Under the pieces are notes generated by a model, which was not told the origin of the DNA, made no database searches, and was given only the letters and a program-made list of their open reading frames with translations. DNA of 64,000 bases from an uncultured Anaeromusa sp. (GTDB lineage: Bacteria; Bacillota; Negativicutes; Anaeromusales; Anaeromusaceae). The translations under genes and the position numbers were made by a program. Shown here in pieces: positions 32,076 through 41,068 of this stretch. Location: the NCBI RefSeq assembly GCF_963676855.1, contig NZ_OY781460.1, positions 908,501 through 972,500 of the forward strand, in the 5' to 3' direction. The stretch's first letter is position 1. The number at the start of each line of letters is the position of its first letter.

Positions 32076-33395
32076 TCATGCCCTCCTTCGATCGTTATTT
32101 TTTGATTTTAACAGCCACCATAAAGGGACTAGGAAGAGATAAAAAGCATAGGGAATGAAGGAGGCGTCAGCTCCCAAGGCGGCGGCCGGTACGGCGCCGG
32201 CGATGTTCCAGGGAATGACCACGGAGAGAAGCACGACCGAATTTTCTAGATCCAGCGCCAGGCGGGATGCACTAAGGCGGCAACTAGCATAGGCTTTGTG
32301 GGCCAATTGGTGGGTAAGCAAAATAGCTAGTGTCTGGTTGCAGCTAAAAGCGGCAGTGCCTAGGCTGGAGAGCAGCAAGGAGGCAAAAGGACTGGTACGC
32401 TGGCTCAATTTCATTAAAGCGTTTTCGAAATTCTGCAGCAGGTTGGTGCCGGCAAAGATGCCGGCATAGGCTGAAGAGATGAGCACAATCAAGGCCACAT
32501 TGAGCATAGAAAAAAGTCCGCCCCCTTGGATGATACCAGCGAAAAATCCAGTATGTTCTGAAGTATAGCCCCAAAGAATGTATTGGACCAACTGCGCGGC
32601 AGATACTTGCTGCACCCATACGCTGAGGAAGGCGCCAAGGAGGATGCTAATGCCCATAGCCAGCTTGACGTCGGTGCGGCAAGCGCCCAGGATTAAAATA
32701 GCAAGAGCTGGCAGCAGTGTTAAAGGGGATAGGTTGAAGGTAGTGGCGATTTCCTGGGAAATGCTGTCTGCCTGAAATTGGAGCGGATGGTTTTGGGACA
32801 GCCAGACGTAGGCTAGAGTAGAAAGAAAAAAAGGAATCCAGGCGGAGCGAAACATGTTTTTTAGGTTGTCGTAAAGGCTGGTGCCGGTGAGGACGGCGAC
32901 CAAGTTGGCGCTGGAGGACATGGGCGAAGAACGGTCTCCAAAATAAGCTCCTGCGATGATAGCTCCTGCTGCCATGGAGACGTCCATGTGTCCGCTCTGC
33001 GCCAGCACCATAAGCACAACGCCGATCGTGCCGGCGGTGCCGAAAGAAGTCCCCAAGAGAAAAGAAACCAGCGAACAAAGGAGAAAAGCGCCTGGTAGGA
33101 AGTAATCACCAGGCATCCAAGCGATGCCGTAGTAGACAATGGTAGAGATGGTGCCGGCAGAGCGCCAGATGGCGGTGATGACGCCGATAAGCACGAAAAT
33201 TTTGATGACAATCAGTGATTTGCGCGAACCTGCCCACATCATGTTGGTCAAGGCTGTCAGGGAATGTCCCTGGTGCACGGCCAAGGCGGTGAAAGCGACC
33301 AGACCCAGCAAAAGCGGATAAAGAAGCGGAATGTGCTGCTGGACGCTGCAGAGAAGGCCAAAAAAGAAGAGGCCGAACACAAGGCCTGTGTGCAT
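32076..33395 (-). CDS. NhaC-family Na+/H+ antiporter
   Basis: A 439-residue inner-membrane protein with 11-12 hydrophobic segments. Family marks are the discontinuous-helix regions LLGTSFGTAGTIGVVLMV and GAYFGDRSSPMSSSANLVAV (Asp-Arg-Ser-Ser-Pro is typical of NhaC) and the distal CNQTLAILL. It exchanges sodium for protons, or could couple sodium to an organic anion. It starts 33 bases after the stop of the sigma-54 activator gene on the same strand, so it may belong to that transcript and serve galactarate use, which is inference. The ribosome site is weak. Confidence 0.85.
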   Translation of the reverse strand: MHTGLVFGLFFFGLLCSVQQHIPLLYPLLLGLVAFTALAVHQGHSLTALTNMMWAGSRKSLIVIKIFVLIGVITAIWRSAGTISTIVYYGIAWMPGDYFLPGAFLLCSLVSFLLGTSFGTAGTIGVVLMVLAQSGHMDVSMAAGAIIAGAYFGDRSSPMSSSANLVAVLTGTSLYDNLKNMFRSAWIPFFLSTLAYVWLSQNHPLQFQADSISQEIATTFNLSPLTLLPALAILILGACRTDVKLAMGISILLGAFLSVWVQQVSAAQLVQYILWGYTSEHTGFFAGIIQGGGLFSMLNVALIVLISSAYAGIFAGTNLLQNFENALMKLSQRTSPFASLLLSSLGTAAFSCNQTLAILLTHQLAHKAYASCRLSASRLALDLENSVVLLSVVIPWNIAGAVPAAALGADASFIPYAFYLFLVPLWWLLKSKNNDRRRA

Positions 33396-33428
33396 GAAAT
33401 CAACTCATTTCGTTATAATCTCGGGGTA

Positions 33429-35333
33429 TCAAACGCGCGGACCTTTACGCACTTCGATCTGATGCTGGCGAAGTTTGCGGTAGAGGGTGCTGCGGTCTAT
33501 GCCCAGCAAAGAAGCTGTGCGGGAAATGTTATCTTGACAATGTTGCAGTGCTTGCAAGATGCGTTCTTTTTCTGCAAGCGGCGGGGGTGCGGGCTGTTCG
33601 CATTCCTCGCGGTCATCCCAATAGTGTTCGATCGTAGGAATATCTAAGAGAACTTCCTTAGCGATGATGGTCAGCCGCTCGGCAAAGCAGCGCAGCTCTC
33701 GAACGTTGCCAGGCCAGGGGTATTGTTCCAGATAGGCGTACACGGAAGGATGAATGGAAAGGCGCTTGTGGTGGCGTTCCTGGAAGAGTGTGAGAAAGTG
33801 TTCGGCCAAAAGAGGCACATCATGGGTGCGGCGTCGCAAGGGCGGCAAAGTTAAGGTGAGAACCTTGAGTCGGTAGAAGAGATCCTGGCGAAAAGCGCCG
33901 TTTTGCGTGAGTGCTTTGAGGGGCTTGTTGGTAGCGGCAATGATGCGCACGTCGACGGAGATATATTTATCGTCGCCCAAACGCATGACCTGCCGCTCCT
34001 GGAGCACGCGAAGGAGCCGGCTTTGGGCGTAAGGGTCCATTTCGGAGATTTCATCCAAAAAGAGGGTGCCCCGGTGGGCTAGCTCGAATAAGCCGGCTTT
34101 GCCTTTTTTGGTAGCGCCCGTAAAAGCGCCCTCTACATAGCCAAAAAGTTCGCTTTCCAGCAGGTTGGTCGGCAGGGCGGCGCAGTTGACGGCGACGAAT
34201 GGGCCAGTGTTGCGATTGCTGGCATTGTGGATGCTTTGAGCGAACAGTTCTTTGCCGGTGCCGGATTCGCCAGTGATCAAGACGGTAGCGTCCACTTGAG
34301 CGATTTCCTTGGCCATGCGTTTGCATTCCTGGATTTCCGGCGATTCTCCCAGGATGTGAGGGAAGTGGTATTTGGCGACAAACTGGCGAGCGACCACATC
34401 GTTGCGTATTTTGGCCTCCAGTTCTTGGATGCGGCTGATGTCTTGAAACGTGACGATGCAGCCGCTGGCCTGATTGTCGACAATGATGGGAGCCAGGTTG
34501 AGCGTCAGCCAGCGGGGGCCGGAGCGGAGCGTGTGGCCGATAAGAGGTTGCTGTTTGGTAAAACAACTGTCCAAATCAAGCTGAGGAAAGACCGTTTCAA
34601 TGGAATAACCAAGAGCCTCCTCGGCCGAAATTCCCAGCAAGTGTTCCGCCACAGGATTGAATACTTCAATTCGCTTTTGGCGATTGACGCCGATGATGCC
34701 TTCCAAGGAGTAGTCGGCCAAAGCTTTAAAAGTCTGGGAATGCTCTTTTTCAATCGTTCGGGCTAAAGATATTTTTTGGGCTTCCAGGAAAGCGGCGCGG
34801 ATAGAAAACTCTCCAGAGCGGATGAGCTGGGTGCGCAAGCCTTCTTTGGCAGCCAGAAGTACAGTTTTAATGCCGCCGACGACCAAGTCGGTGGTGTCTT
34901 TTTTTACCTCTTCGATGCGCAGGGGAATGTCGGCGGTGCTTTGTAGCGGATAAACGCGCAGCTCGATACCGAGAATTTGAGAAAGGGTTTCAATGTCGTG
35001 CCCCATGTTTTCAAAGGCCAGCATGGCGACGCGCGGTCGGGTCAGACCGGTCAGCCTTTTTGCCTCATGAAATACCTGGGCTAGATCCTGACCGGTGATG
35101 GCGATTTCAACAACCGGAATGCGGACGCGAGACTGAATGATGAGATGAGCGGTGCCGCCGCGGCAGATGATTACGTCCACGTCCTGGCGTTCCAGCTTTT
35201 TGGCAATGCGGATGCCTCGTTTAAGGCGCCCTAAATAGAGGCTGACTTGCTCTGTCAAACCCATGTCGGCGATGACTTTTTTCCCTTGTAGAAAAAGCTG
35301 TTTGTCCGGCGCGATGAAAGCGATGCGAGCCAT
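33429..35333 (-). CDS. PrpR-type sigma-54 activator of the galactarate operon
   Basis: A 634-residue enhancer-binding protein. The amino-terminal PrpR_N sensor domain (about 1-180, IPVVEIAITGQDL, RPRVAMLAFENMGHDI) is followed by a PAS (195-305, ALADYSLEGIIGVNR), an AAA+ domain (about 325-560; Walker A TGESGTGKELFA, intact GAFTGA, Walker B GTLFLDEISEMDP) and a Fis-type HTH (ISRTASLLGIDRSTLYRKL). It lacks a receiver and should bind a small effector, probably galactarate, glucarate or a breakdown product. ATG 35333 has AAGGAGG before it. It is divergent from the gar genes, with a dyad and a -24/-12 promoter between. Confidence 0.92.
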   Translation of the reverse strand: MARIAFIAPDKQLFLQGKKVIADMGLTEQVSLYLGRLKRGIRIAKKLERQDVDVIICRGGTAHLIIQSRVRIPVVEIAITGQDLAQVFHEAKRLTGLTRPRVAMLAFENMGHDIETLSQILGIELRVYPLQSTADIPLRIEEVKKDTTDLVVGGIKTVLLAAKEGLRTQLIRSGEFSIRAAFLEAQKISLARTIEKEHSQTFKALADYSLEGIIGVNRQKRIEVFNPVAEHLLGISAEEALGYSIETVFPQLDLDSCFTKQQPLIGHTLRSGPRWLTLNLAPIIVDNQASGCIVTFQDISRIQELEAKIRNDVVARQFVAKYHFPHILGESPEIQECKRMAKEIAQVDATVLITGESGTGKELFAQSIHNASNRNTGPFVAVNCAALPTNLLESELFGYVEGAFTGATKKGKAGLFELAHRGTLFLDEISEMDPYAQSRLLRVLQERQVMRLGDDKYISVDVRIIAATNKPLKALTQNGAFRQDLFYRLKVLTLTLPPLRRRTHDVPLLAEHFLTLFQERHHKRLSIHPSVYAYLEQYPWPGNVRELRCFAERLTIIAKEVLLDIPTIEHYWDDREECEQPAPPPLAEKERILQALQHCQDNISRTASLLGIDRSTLYRKLRQHQIEVRKGPRV

Positions 35334-35360
35334 GGCGCACCTCCTTAGTAAGATGCTTCT

Positions 35361-35390
35361 AGTATAGAATGCAAAAGTGTTGCAATGCAA
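35361..35390 (-). promoter_or_regulatory. Likely sigma-A promoter of the PrpR-type activator
   Basis: On the minus strand there is a -10 box TATACT (35366-35361), an 18-base spacer and -35 TTGCAT (35390-35385). The -35 overlaps the dyad at 35378-35392, allowing self-repression. Confidence 0.5.
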
Positions 35391-35392
35391 CA
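35378..35392. promoter_or_regulatory. Perfect dyad, likely activator binding site
   Basis: TGTTGCAATGCAACA has two perfect seven-base arms about one central base. It lies about 108 bases before the predicted sigma-54 start point of the gar operon and overlaps the activator's own promoter. Confidence 0.75.
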
Positions 35393-35467
35393 ACAAATGA
35401 AGCGAAATGGAAACAAAAACAACAAAAGATTTTTTAAAATTATCAGTGTTTTTGCGGTTTTGTGAAT

Positions 35468-35483
35468 TGGCACGCGATATGCT
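35468..35483 (+). promoter_or_regulatory. Sigma-54 (-24/-12) promoter of the gar operon
   Basis: TGGCACGCGATATGCT has the consensus -24 element TGGCACG and GG-N10-GC spacing; the -12 element ATGCT differs from TTGCW at one base. The start point would be near 35493, 46 bases before the permease gene. Confidence 0.85.
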
Positions 35484-35538
35484 TAGATAAGAGTGCATGC
35501 ATAATTCGGGCCCATTGTTATTGTAAGGAGGAATTCTA

Positions 35539-36879
35539 GTGAAAGCCATTCAAGAAGAGCTATCAAAGACTCATATCCGATACTTTATTTTAGCAATGCT
35601 CTTTGTGGTGACTACGATGAACTATGTGGATCGGGCCACTTTGTCTATGGCGGCTCCAGCCATGCGTAAAGATTTGGGGCTGGATGCGGTGTCTATGGGG
35701 TATGCTTTTTCTGCTTTTGGCTGGTCGTATACGGCGCTGCAAATTCCCGGCGGTTGGATGCTGGATCGCTATGGTTCGCGCTTGGTTTACGGTGTAGGTC
35801 TGCTTTTATGGTCTGTTTTTACATTCTTTCAAGGTATGGCAGGATTTATTACCGGAATTAGCGCTTTGGCCTTCATTTTTGTATTGCGTTTTCTGATGGG
35901 AGTCGGCGAAGCACCGGCATTTCCTGCCAACAGTCGTATAACAACGATGTGGTTTCCTACGCATGAGAGAGGCTTTGCTTCTGCAATTTTTAACTCTGCG
36001 CAGTATTTTGCGCTGGCGGCGTTTAATCCGGTCATGGGTTGGGTGCTGGTTGCGTTTGGCTGGCGCTATGTTTTTTACGCGATGGGTCTTGCCGGAGTTG
36101 TGCTGGCTTTTGTCTGGTTTCGGGTCATTAAGGATCCGAAGCACCATCCGAAAGTCAATCAGGCGGAGTTGGATTATATCCAACAAGGCGGCGGCTTAGC
36201 CAACATGGGGGATAAGAAGACCGAGATTAAATGGTCTTATATAAAAGCATTAGTGACCAATCGCATGATGCTAGGCGTATATTTGGGGCAGTTTTGCCTG
36301 AATACCATTACCTGGTTTTTCTTGACTTGGTTCCCGACGTACTTGGTTCAGGCTAAAGGCATGTCCATTTTGAAAGTGGGCTTGATTGCCGCTATTCCGG
36401 CATTAGCTGGTTTTATAGGCGGCCTTTTGGGCGGCTATGTTTCGGATTGGCTGCTACGGCGCGGCAAAAGCCTGACTTTTGCTAGAAAACTGCCTATTGT
36501 TTGTGGCCTCTGTCTTTCAGGCAGCATTATTTTAGCGAACTACGTAACTACGGAAGCCGTGGTTATCGGCGTCATGTCGTTGGCCTTCTTTGCCAAAGGT
36601 TTCGGTGCTTTGGGTTGGGTGGTGGTCGGTGATACGTCGCCGAAAGAAATGCTAGGCCTCAGCGGCGGTATTTTCAATTTTGCCGGTAATATGGCCAGTA
36701 TTATTACACCTATAGTTATTGGATATATTTTAAATGTGACGCAATCGTTTAATGGGGCGTTGATTTTTGTCGGCGTCATGGGGCTGCTGGGGGCATTGTC
36801 GTATTTGTTTGTGGTCGGCGATATCAAACGGGTAGAACTGCAAATCGATAAAACAGAATCAGCTACGATGGGTAAGTGA
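35539..36879 (+). CDS. garP: MFS permease of the glucarate/galactarate (GudP/GarP) type
   Basis: A 446-residue transporter with 12 predicted helices of the anion:cation symporter group. The amino end ([20 protein letters not shown], then [22 protein letters not shown]) closely resembles D-glucarate/galactarate permeases, taking up the diacid with protons. It starts at GTG 35539 with AAGGAGGAATT before it. It is first in the operon with garD, garR and garL, which supports the substrate. Whether glucarate or galactarate is preferred cannot be told from sequence. Confidence 0.9.
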   Translation: MKAIQEELSKTHIRYFILAMLFVVTTMNYVDRATLSMAAPAMRKDLGLDAVSMGYAFSAFGWSYTALQIPGGWMLDRYGSRLVYGVGLLLWSVFTFFQGMAGFITGISALAFIFVLRFLMGVGEAPAFPANSRITTMWFPTHERGFASAIFNSAQYFALAAFNPVMGWVLVAFGWRYVFYAMGLAGVVLAFVWFRVIKDPKHHPKVNQAELDYIQQGGGLANMGDKKTEIKWSYIKALVTNRMMLGVYLGQFCLNTITWFFLTWFPTYLVQAKGMSILKVGLIAAIPALAGFIGGLLGGYVSDWLLRRGKSLTFARKLPIVCGLCLSGSIILANYVTTEAVVIGVMSLAFFAKGFGALGWVVVGDTSPKEMLGLSGGIFNFAGNMASIITPIVIGYILNVTQSFNGALIFVGVMGLLGALSYLFVVGDIKRVELQIDKTESATMGK

Positions 36880-36904
36880 AGCATTAGGGACGGGAGGCTT
36901 GTTT

Positions 36905-38437
36905 ATGAAAGAAAGGATTGCCCAAGACGTGAATCACTATATTAAAGTCCATGCACAGGATAATGTGGCCATCATAGTGAAAGATGGCGGTTTGCCGGAG
37001 AAAGCGTTGCTGCCGGAAGGTCTGGTGCTGCGGGAGCATGTGCCTCAAGGGCATAAAGTGGCACTCGTCGATATTGCCCAGGGCGGGGAGATCATTCGCT
37101 ATGGAGAGGTTATTGGCTATGCCAAAACCCCCATTAGCCGCGGTAGTTGGATTGAAGAGTCGCTGGTTTTGCTGCCGAAAGCGCCGGAGTTGTCCACTTT
37201 GCCGCTAGCAACCAAGGTGCCAACAGCGCCGGAGCCCTTGCTCGGATATACGTTTGCAGGCTATCGCAATGCCGACGGCACGGTAGGTACGAAAAACCTG
37301 CTGGGTATCGTCACCAGTGTGCAATGCGCCGCCGGGGTCGTCAATCAGGCAGTGGCGCGTATTCGTCAGGAACTGTTGCCTCTGTACCCGGAAGTAGAAG
37401 ATGTTGTGGCTGTCAATCATAATTACGGCTGTGGCGTGGCTATTGGCGCACCCGAAGCGGTTATTCCCATCCGGACGCTGCAAAATTTGGCTACTCACCC
37501 TAATTTTGGCGGCGAAGCCTTGATTGTGGGCCTTGGCTGCGAAAAGCTGCGTCCTGAGGAGATGGCGCCCTGGGCGTCGCCGGAAAGCATTTTGGTTTTG
37601 CAAGAGCAGCACGGTTATGGGGTAATGCTAGAGGCTATTTTGGCTGGAGCTAAAGAGCGCTTAGAACGTCTTAACCGTCGGCGGCGCGAAACCTGTGCGG
37701 CTGCGGAACTGGTGATCGGCGTGCAGTGCGGCGGCAGCGACGCTTTTTCCGGAGTGACCGCCAATCCGGCAGTCGGCTATGCCGCGGATTTATTTGTGCG
37801 TGCTGGAGCCACGGTAATGTTTTCTGAAGTGACTGAAGTACGGGATGCTGTCCATCTCTTGACGCCGCGGGCGATCAATGAAGAGGTGGGACAAGCGCTG
37901 ATTCGCGAAATGAAATGGTATGACGAATATCTCAGCCGCGGCGAAGCGGACCGCAGCGCCAATCCGGCGCCGGGAAATAAAAAAGGCGGCTTAGCCAACG
38001 TAGTGGAAAAGGCGCTGGGATCTATTGCTAAATCTGGCAGCAGCGCCATTTGCGGCGTTGTGCCACCAGGGGTCAAAGCGCAGCAGAAAGGCTTATTGTA
38101 TGCGGCGACGCCGGCCAGCGATTTTGTGTGCGGTACGCTGCAATTGGCCTCAGGTATGCATTTGCAGGTATTTACAACCGGGCGGGGTACGCCGTACGGT
38201 TTGGCCATGGCTGCGGTGCTCAAGGTGGCGACGCGCAGCTGTTTGGCGACACAATGGTCGGATTTGATGGATGTGGATGCCGGGCGTATTGCCACGGGCG
38301 AAGCGACGATCGAAGAAGTGGGCTGGGAGATCTTCCGCCTGCTTTTGGAGGTGGCCAGCGGCAAGAAAGAGACTTGGGCGGAACACTGGAAATTGCACAA
38401 CGACCTTTGCTTGTTCAATCCGGCGCCTGTGACCTAA
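36905..38437 (+). CDS. garD: Galactarate dehydratase
   Basis: GarD removes water from galactarate to give 5-keto-4-deoxy-D-glucarate. 510 residues, UxaA/GarD family: a short amino-terminal SAF-like domain ([20 protein letters not shown], about 1-95) and the large dehydratase part with [52 protein letters not shown] and the cysteine/histidine-rich iron site blocks. ATG 36905 is preferred to TTG 36899, with GGGAGG seven to eight bases before it. It follows garP by 25 bases. The distal [14 protein letters not shown] block ([10 protein letters not shown]) is intact. Confidence 0.93.
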   Translation: MKERIAQDVNHYIKVHAQDNVAIIVKDGGLPEKALLPEGLVLREHVPQGHKVALVDIAQGGEIIRYGEVIGYAKTPISRGSWIEESLVLLPKAPELSTLPLATKVPTAPEPLLGYTFAGYRNADGTVGTKNLLGIVTSVQCAAGVVNQAVARIRQELLPLYPEVEDVVAVNHNYGCGVAIGAPEAVIPIRTLQNLATHPNFGGEALIVGLGCEKLRPEEMAPWASPESILVLQEQHGYGVMLEAILAGAKERLERLNRRRRETCAAAELVIGVQCGGSDAFSGVTANPAVGYAADLFVRAGATVMFSEVTEVRDAVHLLTPRAINEEVGQALIREMKWYDEYLSRGEADRSANPAPGNKKGGLANVVEKALGSIAKSGSSAICGVVPPGVKAQQKGLLYAATPASDFVCGTLQLASGMHLQVFTTGRGTPYGLAMAAVLKVATRSCLATQWSDLMDVDAGRIATGEATIEEVGWEIFRLLLEVASGKKETWAEHWKLHNDLCLFNPAPVT

Positions 38438-38484
38438 TAGAAATAAGTGAGGAGAACGAACCGGAGTCGTTAGAAGGCGCGGTT

Positions 38485-38545
38485 GAGAGCGAATCCCCCT
38501 GGCTCTGCGGGCCATCCCCTTTAGGAAGAGGGGCACGAAGCAGCA
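38485..38545. repeat. Degenerate intergenic repeat with hairpin between garD and garR
   Basis: It contains CCCCCTGGCTCTGCGGGCC and the hairpin CCCCTTTAGGAAGAGGGG. It looks like a worn copy of the CCCCCTCTG-type intergenic repeats common in gut Firmicutes. It lies inside an operon, so it may shape the messenger rather than end it. Confidence 0.4.
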
Positions 38546-38574
38546 AATCAGAAAGAAAATAGGAGGAATTTAAA

Positions 38575-39462
38575 ATGGCAAAAATCGGTTTTATTGGTTT
38601 GGGTATTATGGGCAAGCCTATGAGTAAGAATTTGATCAAGGCAGGGTATGAATTGGTGATTATGGACCGCAACTCGGCGGTAGTGGAAGAACTGAAAGCA
38701 TTAGGCGCGGAAGTAGCGGCTAGTCCGAAAGAGGTGGCGCAGAAGACAGATATTATCGTCACGATGCTGCCTAATTCGCCTCAAGTGAAGGAAGTGGCTC
38801 TCGGCGAAAATGGGTTGATGGAAGCGGCTGCCGCCGGTAAAGTGCTAGTGGATATGAGCTCTATCGCTCCTTTGGTGAGTCGGGAGATTGCTGCCGCGTT
38901 AACGGCCAAGGGCATGGAAATGTTGGACGCTCCTGTAAGCGGCGGTGAGCCCAAAGCGATTGATGGCACTATTTCCGTGATGGTCGGTGGTAAGCAAGAA
39001 GTTTTTGACCGTTGCTATGATGTGATGAAGGCTATGGCGGGTTCAGTGGTGCGTACCGGTGATATTGGCGCCGGTAATGTTACTAAGCTAGCCAATCAAA
39101 TTATCGTCGCTATTAATATTGCTGCTGTTTCCGAGGCATTGGTGTTGGCGGCCAAAGCTGGCGTTGAGCCGGACTTAGTGTATCAGGCCATCCGTGGCGG
39201 CTTGGCGGGTAGTACGGTGCTTGACGCCAAAGCGCCCTTGATGATGGACCGTAAATTCGATCCCGGCTTCCGCATTAATCTGCACATCAAGGATTTAGGC
39301 AACATTCTCGAAACGTCCCACGAAGTCGGCGTGCCCTTGCCTTTGACGGCGGCAGTTATGGAAATGATGCAGGCTATGAAGATTGACGGCAAGGAAGGCT
39401 GTGACCACGGTGCCTTGGTACAGTACTATGAAAAACTGGCGCAAGTAGAAGTTCGGCGTTGA
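38575..39462 (+). CDS. garR: Tartronate semialdehyde reductase (2-hydroxy-3-oxopropionate reductase)
   Basis: GarR reduces tartronate semialdehyde, made by GarL, to D-glycerate with NAD(P)H. 295 residues of the beta-hydroxyacid dehydrogenase family: Rossmann motif IGFIGLGIMGKPMSKNLIKA at the start, the substrate-binding DAPVSGGEPKAIDGT, and the catalytic lysine block GNVTKLANQIIVAIN. ATG 38575 has AGGAGGAATT. It lies between garD and garL, giving a full route from galactarate to glycerate and pyruvate. Confidence 0.95.
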   Translation: MAKIGFIGLGIMGKPMSKNLIKAGYELVIMDRNSAVVEELKALGAEVAASPKEVAQKTDIIVTMLPNSPQVKEVALGENGLMEAAAAGKVLVDMSSIAPLVSREIAAALTAKGMEMLDAPVSGGEPKAIDGTISVMVGGKQEVFDRCYDVMKAMAGSVVRTGDIGAGNVTKLANQIIVAINIAAVSEALVLAAKAGVEPDLVYQAIRGGLAGSTVLDAKAPLMMDRKFDPGFRINLHIKDLGNILETSHEVGVPLPLTAAVMEMMQAMKIDGKEGCDHGALVQYYEKLAQVEVRR

Positions 39463-39473
39463 GGAGGATGAAG

Positions 39474-40241
39474 ATGCTGCAGAATCAATTAAAGGAAAAG
39501 TTAGCTAAAGATGAGCTGGCACTGGGACTTTTTGTGCCTTTTTACGCGCCCAACCTAGTAGAAATGATCGGTTATGCCGGTTTGGACTTTATTGTTATCG
39601 ATAACGAGCATGGCTGTTTTGCCGACAGCGAAATTGAAGAACTAATTCGGGCGGCGGATCTGACAGGGGTAACACCTATCGTTCGGGTTCCTTATGGTAC
39701 GGCTGGGATTCAAAAAGCTCTTGATCGCGGTGCCAAAGGGGTTCAAGTGCCTATGGTCAACACCAAAGAAGATGCCGAAGCGGCGGTGCGGCGGGCTAAG
39801 TTTCCGCCCCACGGCACGCGTGGAGCGGCGTATTCGGTGAGGGCTGCTCACTTTGGGATGTATTCGGGGAAGGAGTATTTGGATGCAGCAGATGAAAATA
39901 CGTTGGTAGTGGTGCATATTGAAACGCCAGAGGCAGTTAAAAATTTTGACGAAATTATCAGCGTTCCTGGTGTTGATATTGCCTTCATCGGCCCGGCAGA
40001 TTTATCTGTTTCTATGGGCTATAAAGCGGAAGGGCCCAGCCATCCGGAAGTGCGCGCGGTGATTGAGGATTTGATCCGCCGTGGCCGGGCCAAAGGTGTG
40101 CAGATGGGTTTTATGGCTTCCGGTATTGATGATATTGGCCGCTGCGAGGACCTGGGCGTGCGCTATGTGACACAGGTAGCCTCGGCGCTCATCATGGCGA
40201 AATTCAAAGAAATGGTTCGTGTAGGACGGCGACAAGGATAA
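39474..40241 (+). CDS. garL: 5-keto-4-deoxy-D-glucarate aldolase
   Basis: GarL cleaves 5-keto-4-deoxyglucarate to pyruvate and tartronate semialdehyde. 255 residues of the HpcH/HpaI class II aldolase family, nearly the E. coli length. Blocks are LGLFVPFYAPNLVEMIGYAG, DFIVIDNEHGCF, GAKGVQVPMVNT, and VDIAFIGPADLSVSMGY. ATG 39474 has GAGGAGG six bases before it; an ATG at 39468 abuts that site. Last gene of the operon, followed by a very strong terminator. Confidence 0.93.
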   Translation: MLQNQLKEKLAKDELALGLFVPFYAPNLVEMIGYAGLDFIVIDNEHGCFADSEIEELIRAADLTGVTPIVRVPYGTAGIQKALDRGAKGVQVPMVNTKEDAEAAVRRAKFPPHGTRGAAYSVRAAHFGMYSGKEYLDAADENTLVVVHIETPEAVKNFDEIISVPGVDIAFIGPADLSVSMGYKAEGPSHPEVRAVIEDLIRRGRAKGVQMGFMASGIDDIGRCEDLGVRYVTQVASALIMAKFKEMVRVGRRQG

Positions 40242-40250
40242 CGTTTCTCT

Positions 40251-40304
40251 AAACTAATAAACAACCCCCTCCAGCTTGGATCGGAGGGGGTTGTTTATTA
40301 GTTT
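40251..40304. terminator. Strong bidirectional terminator after garL
   Basis: A stem of 22 base pairs, AAACTAATAAACAACCCCCT with CC and its exact complement, around the loop AGCTTGGATC. Confidence 0.92.
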
Positions 40305-40425
40305 ACATAAAAATAAAAACAGCAGAACAAAAACAAGTGTTTTTCAGAGGTGGCCGAAGTGTACTGCTAGTGATAAAATTGAGAAAAAAACAGAGGCGAC
40401 CTGTGCGGCGGTAAACATGCACAAG

Positions 40426-40460
40426 CATAAAAAAATCCTCCGACAAAGTCGGAGGATTAA
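40426..40460 (-). terminator. Intrinsic terminator of tRNA-Arg
   Basis: On the minus strand AATCCTCCGAC-TTT-GTCGGAGGATT is followed by TTTTT, just after the tRNA 3' end. Confidence 0.9.
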
Positions 40461-40467
40461 CTGTCAA

Positions 40468-40544
40468 TGGTGACCCCGGCAGGATTCGAACCTGCGGCCT
40501 TTTGATTCGTAGTCAAACGCTCTATCCAGCTGAGCTACGGAGTC
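40468..40544 (-). tRNA. tRNA-Arg (anticodon ACG)
   Basis: The 77-base gene folds as a full cloverleaf on the minus strand. Acceptor arm GACTCCG pairs with CGGGGTC (with one G-T pair), discriminator A and an encoded CCA end. D-arm AGCTCAGCTGGATAGAGC, anticodon stem TTTGA/TCAAA around CTACGAA (ACG, reading CGN arginine codons after A34 modification), and T-arm GCAGGTTCGAATCCTGC. It has its own promoter and terminator. Confidence 0.97.
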
Positions 40545-40566
40545 ATGTGTTTAATGGACGAGATTT

Positions 40567-40595
40567 ATATTAGCACGACGAGAAGGGGATGTCAA
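40567..40595 (-). promoter_or_regulatory. Sigma-A promoter of tRNA-Arg
   Basis: On the minus strand there is a -35 TTGACA (40595-40590), a 17-base spacer and -10 TAATAT (40572-40567), about 23 bases before the tRNA. Confidence 0.88.
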
Positions 40596-40607
40596 CAGAA
40601 AAAATGT

Positions 40608-40757
40608 TCATCCACAGAGAAATGCACAAATCCACAGGGTTATCCACAATGAAAGTGTCTAAAATAGGGGGTTCAGCCGACTTTTCAACATTTTGCGATG
40701 TGACTTATCCACTGTTTTGTTGAAAATGTGGATAAGTATGTGGATAAGTGTGGATAA
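40608..40757. other. Cluster of DnaA boxes (possible replication-control site or oriC part)
   Basis: Perfect TTATCCACA boxes lie at 40640-40648 (plus) and at 40727-40735, 40739-40747 and 40749-40757 (minus, as TGTGGATAA). Near matches are TCATCCACA (40608), AAATCCACA (40628) and TTATCCACT (40705). Seven boxes in 150 bases, three of them in tight tandem, are far more than chance. No dnaA, dnaN or other origin gene is in the window, so this may be oriC set apart from dnaA, or a DnaA-titration or reactivation site. Confidence 0.75.
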
Positions 40758-40765
40758 GCTGTGGG

Positions 40766-41047
40766 TTACTCTACCGGGCGGCTCCAGTCCACATGAACTC
40801 CGGTAGCTTGCCACAAATAGCCTAAAATTCGTTGGAAATTTTCTTTGCTTTCCGAGGCCAGCAAAGTGACTTCAACAAAATCGGTCAGCGATTCCTGGGG
40901 AAGTTTCAAGGTGTGTTGTTGTGCTAAAAAGGCTTCCGTAGCTTGGCGTTTTTCTTCGTTCGGTAAAACGATGGAGATGGTATGCGAGGTTTCGTTGAAC
41001 TCAACATAACCCAGATCATTTCCGAAGCTAATTGCAACACGATACAT
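40766..41047 (-). CDS. Conserved-looking small protein, unknown function
   Basis: A 93-residue soluble protein (MYRVAISFGNDLGYVEFNET...). I do not recognise a family. It has alternating strands and helices and no signal or membrane segment. GAAAGG lies about ten bases before ATG 41047. It is 21 bases downstream of the phosphatase gene and ends nine bases before the DnaA-box cluster, so it probably forms an operon with the phosphatase gene. Confidence 0.65.
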   Translation of the reverse strand: MYRVAISFGNDLGYVEFNETSHTISIVLPNEEKRQATEAFLAQQHTLKLPQESLTDFVEVTLLASESKENFQRILGYLWQATGVHVDWSRPVE

Positions 41048-41068
41048 AGTAATCCAACCTTTCTTCTT

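Larger units (their letters stand above)
40242..40765. other. Gap around tRNA-Arg: terminators, tRNA, promoter and DnaA boxes
   Basis: This 524-base stretch without a protein gene holds the garL terminator, an unremarkable AT-rich part (40305-40425), the tRNA terminator, tRNA-Arg, its promoter, and the DnaA-box cluster (40608-40757). Confidence 0.7.
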
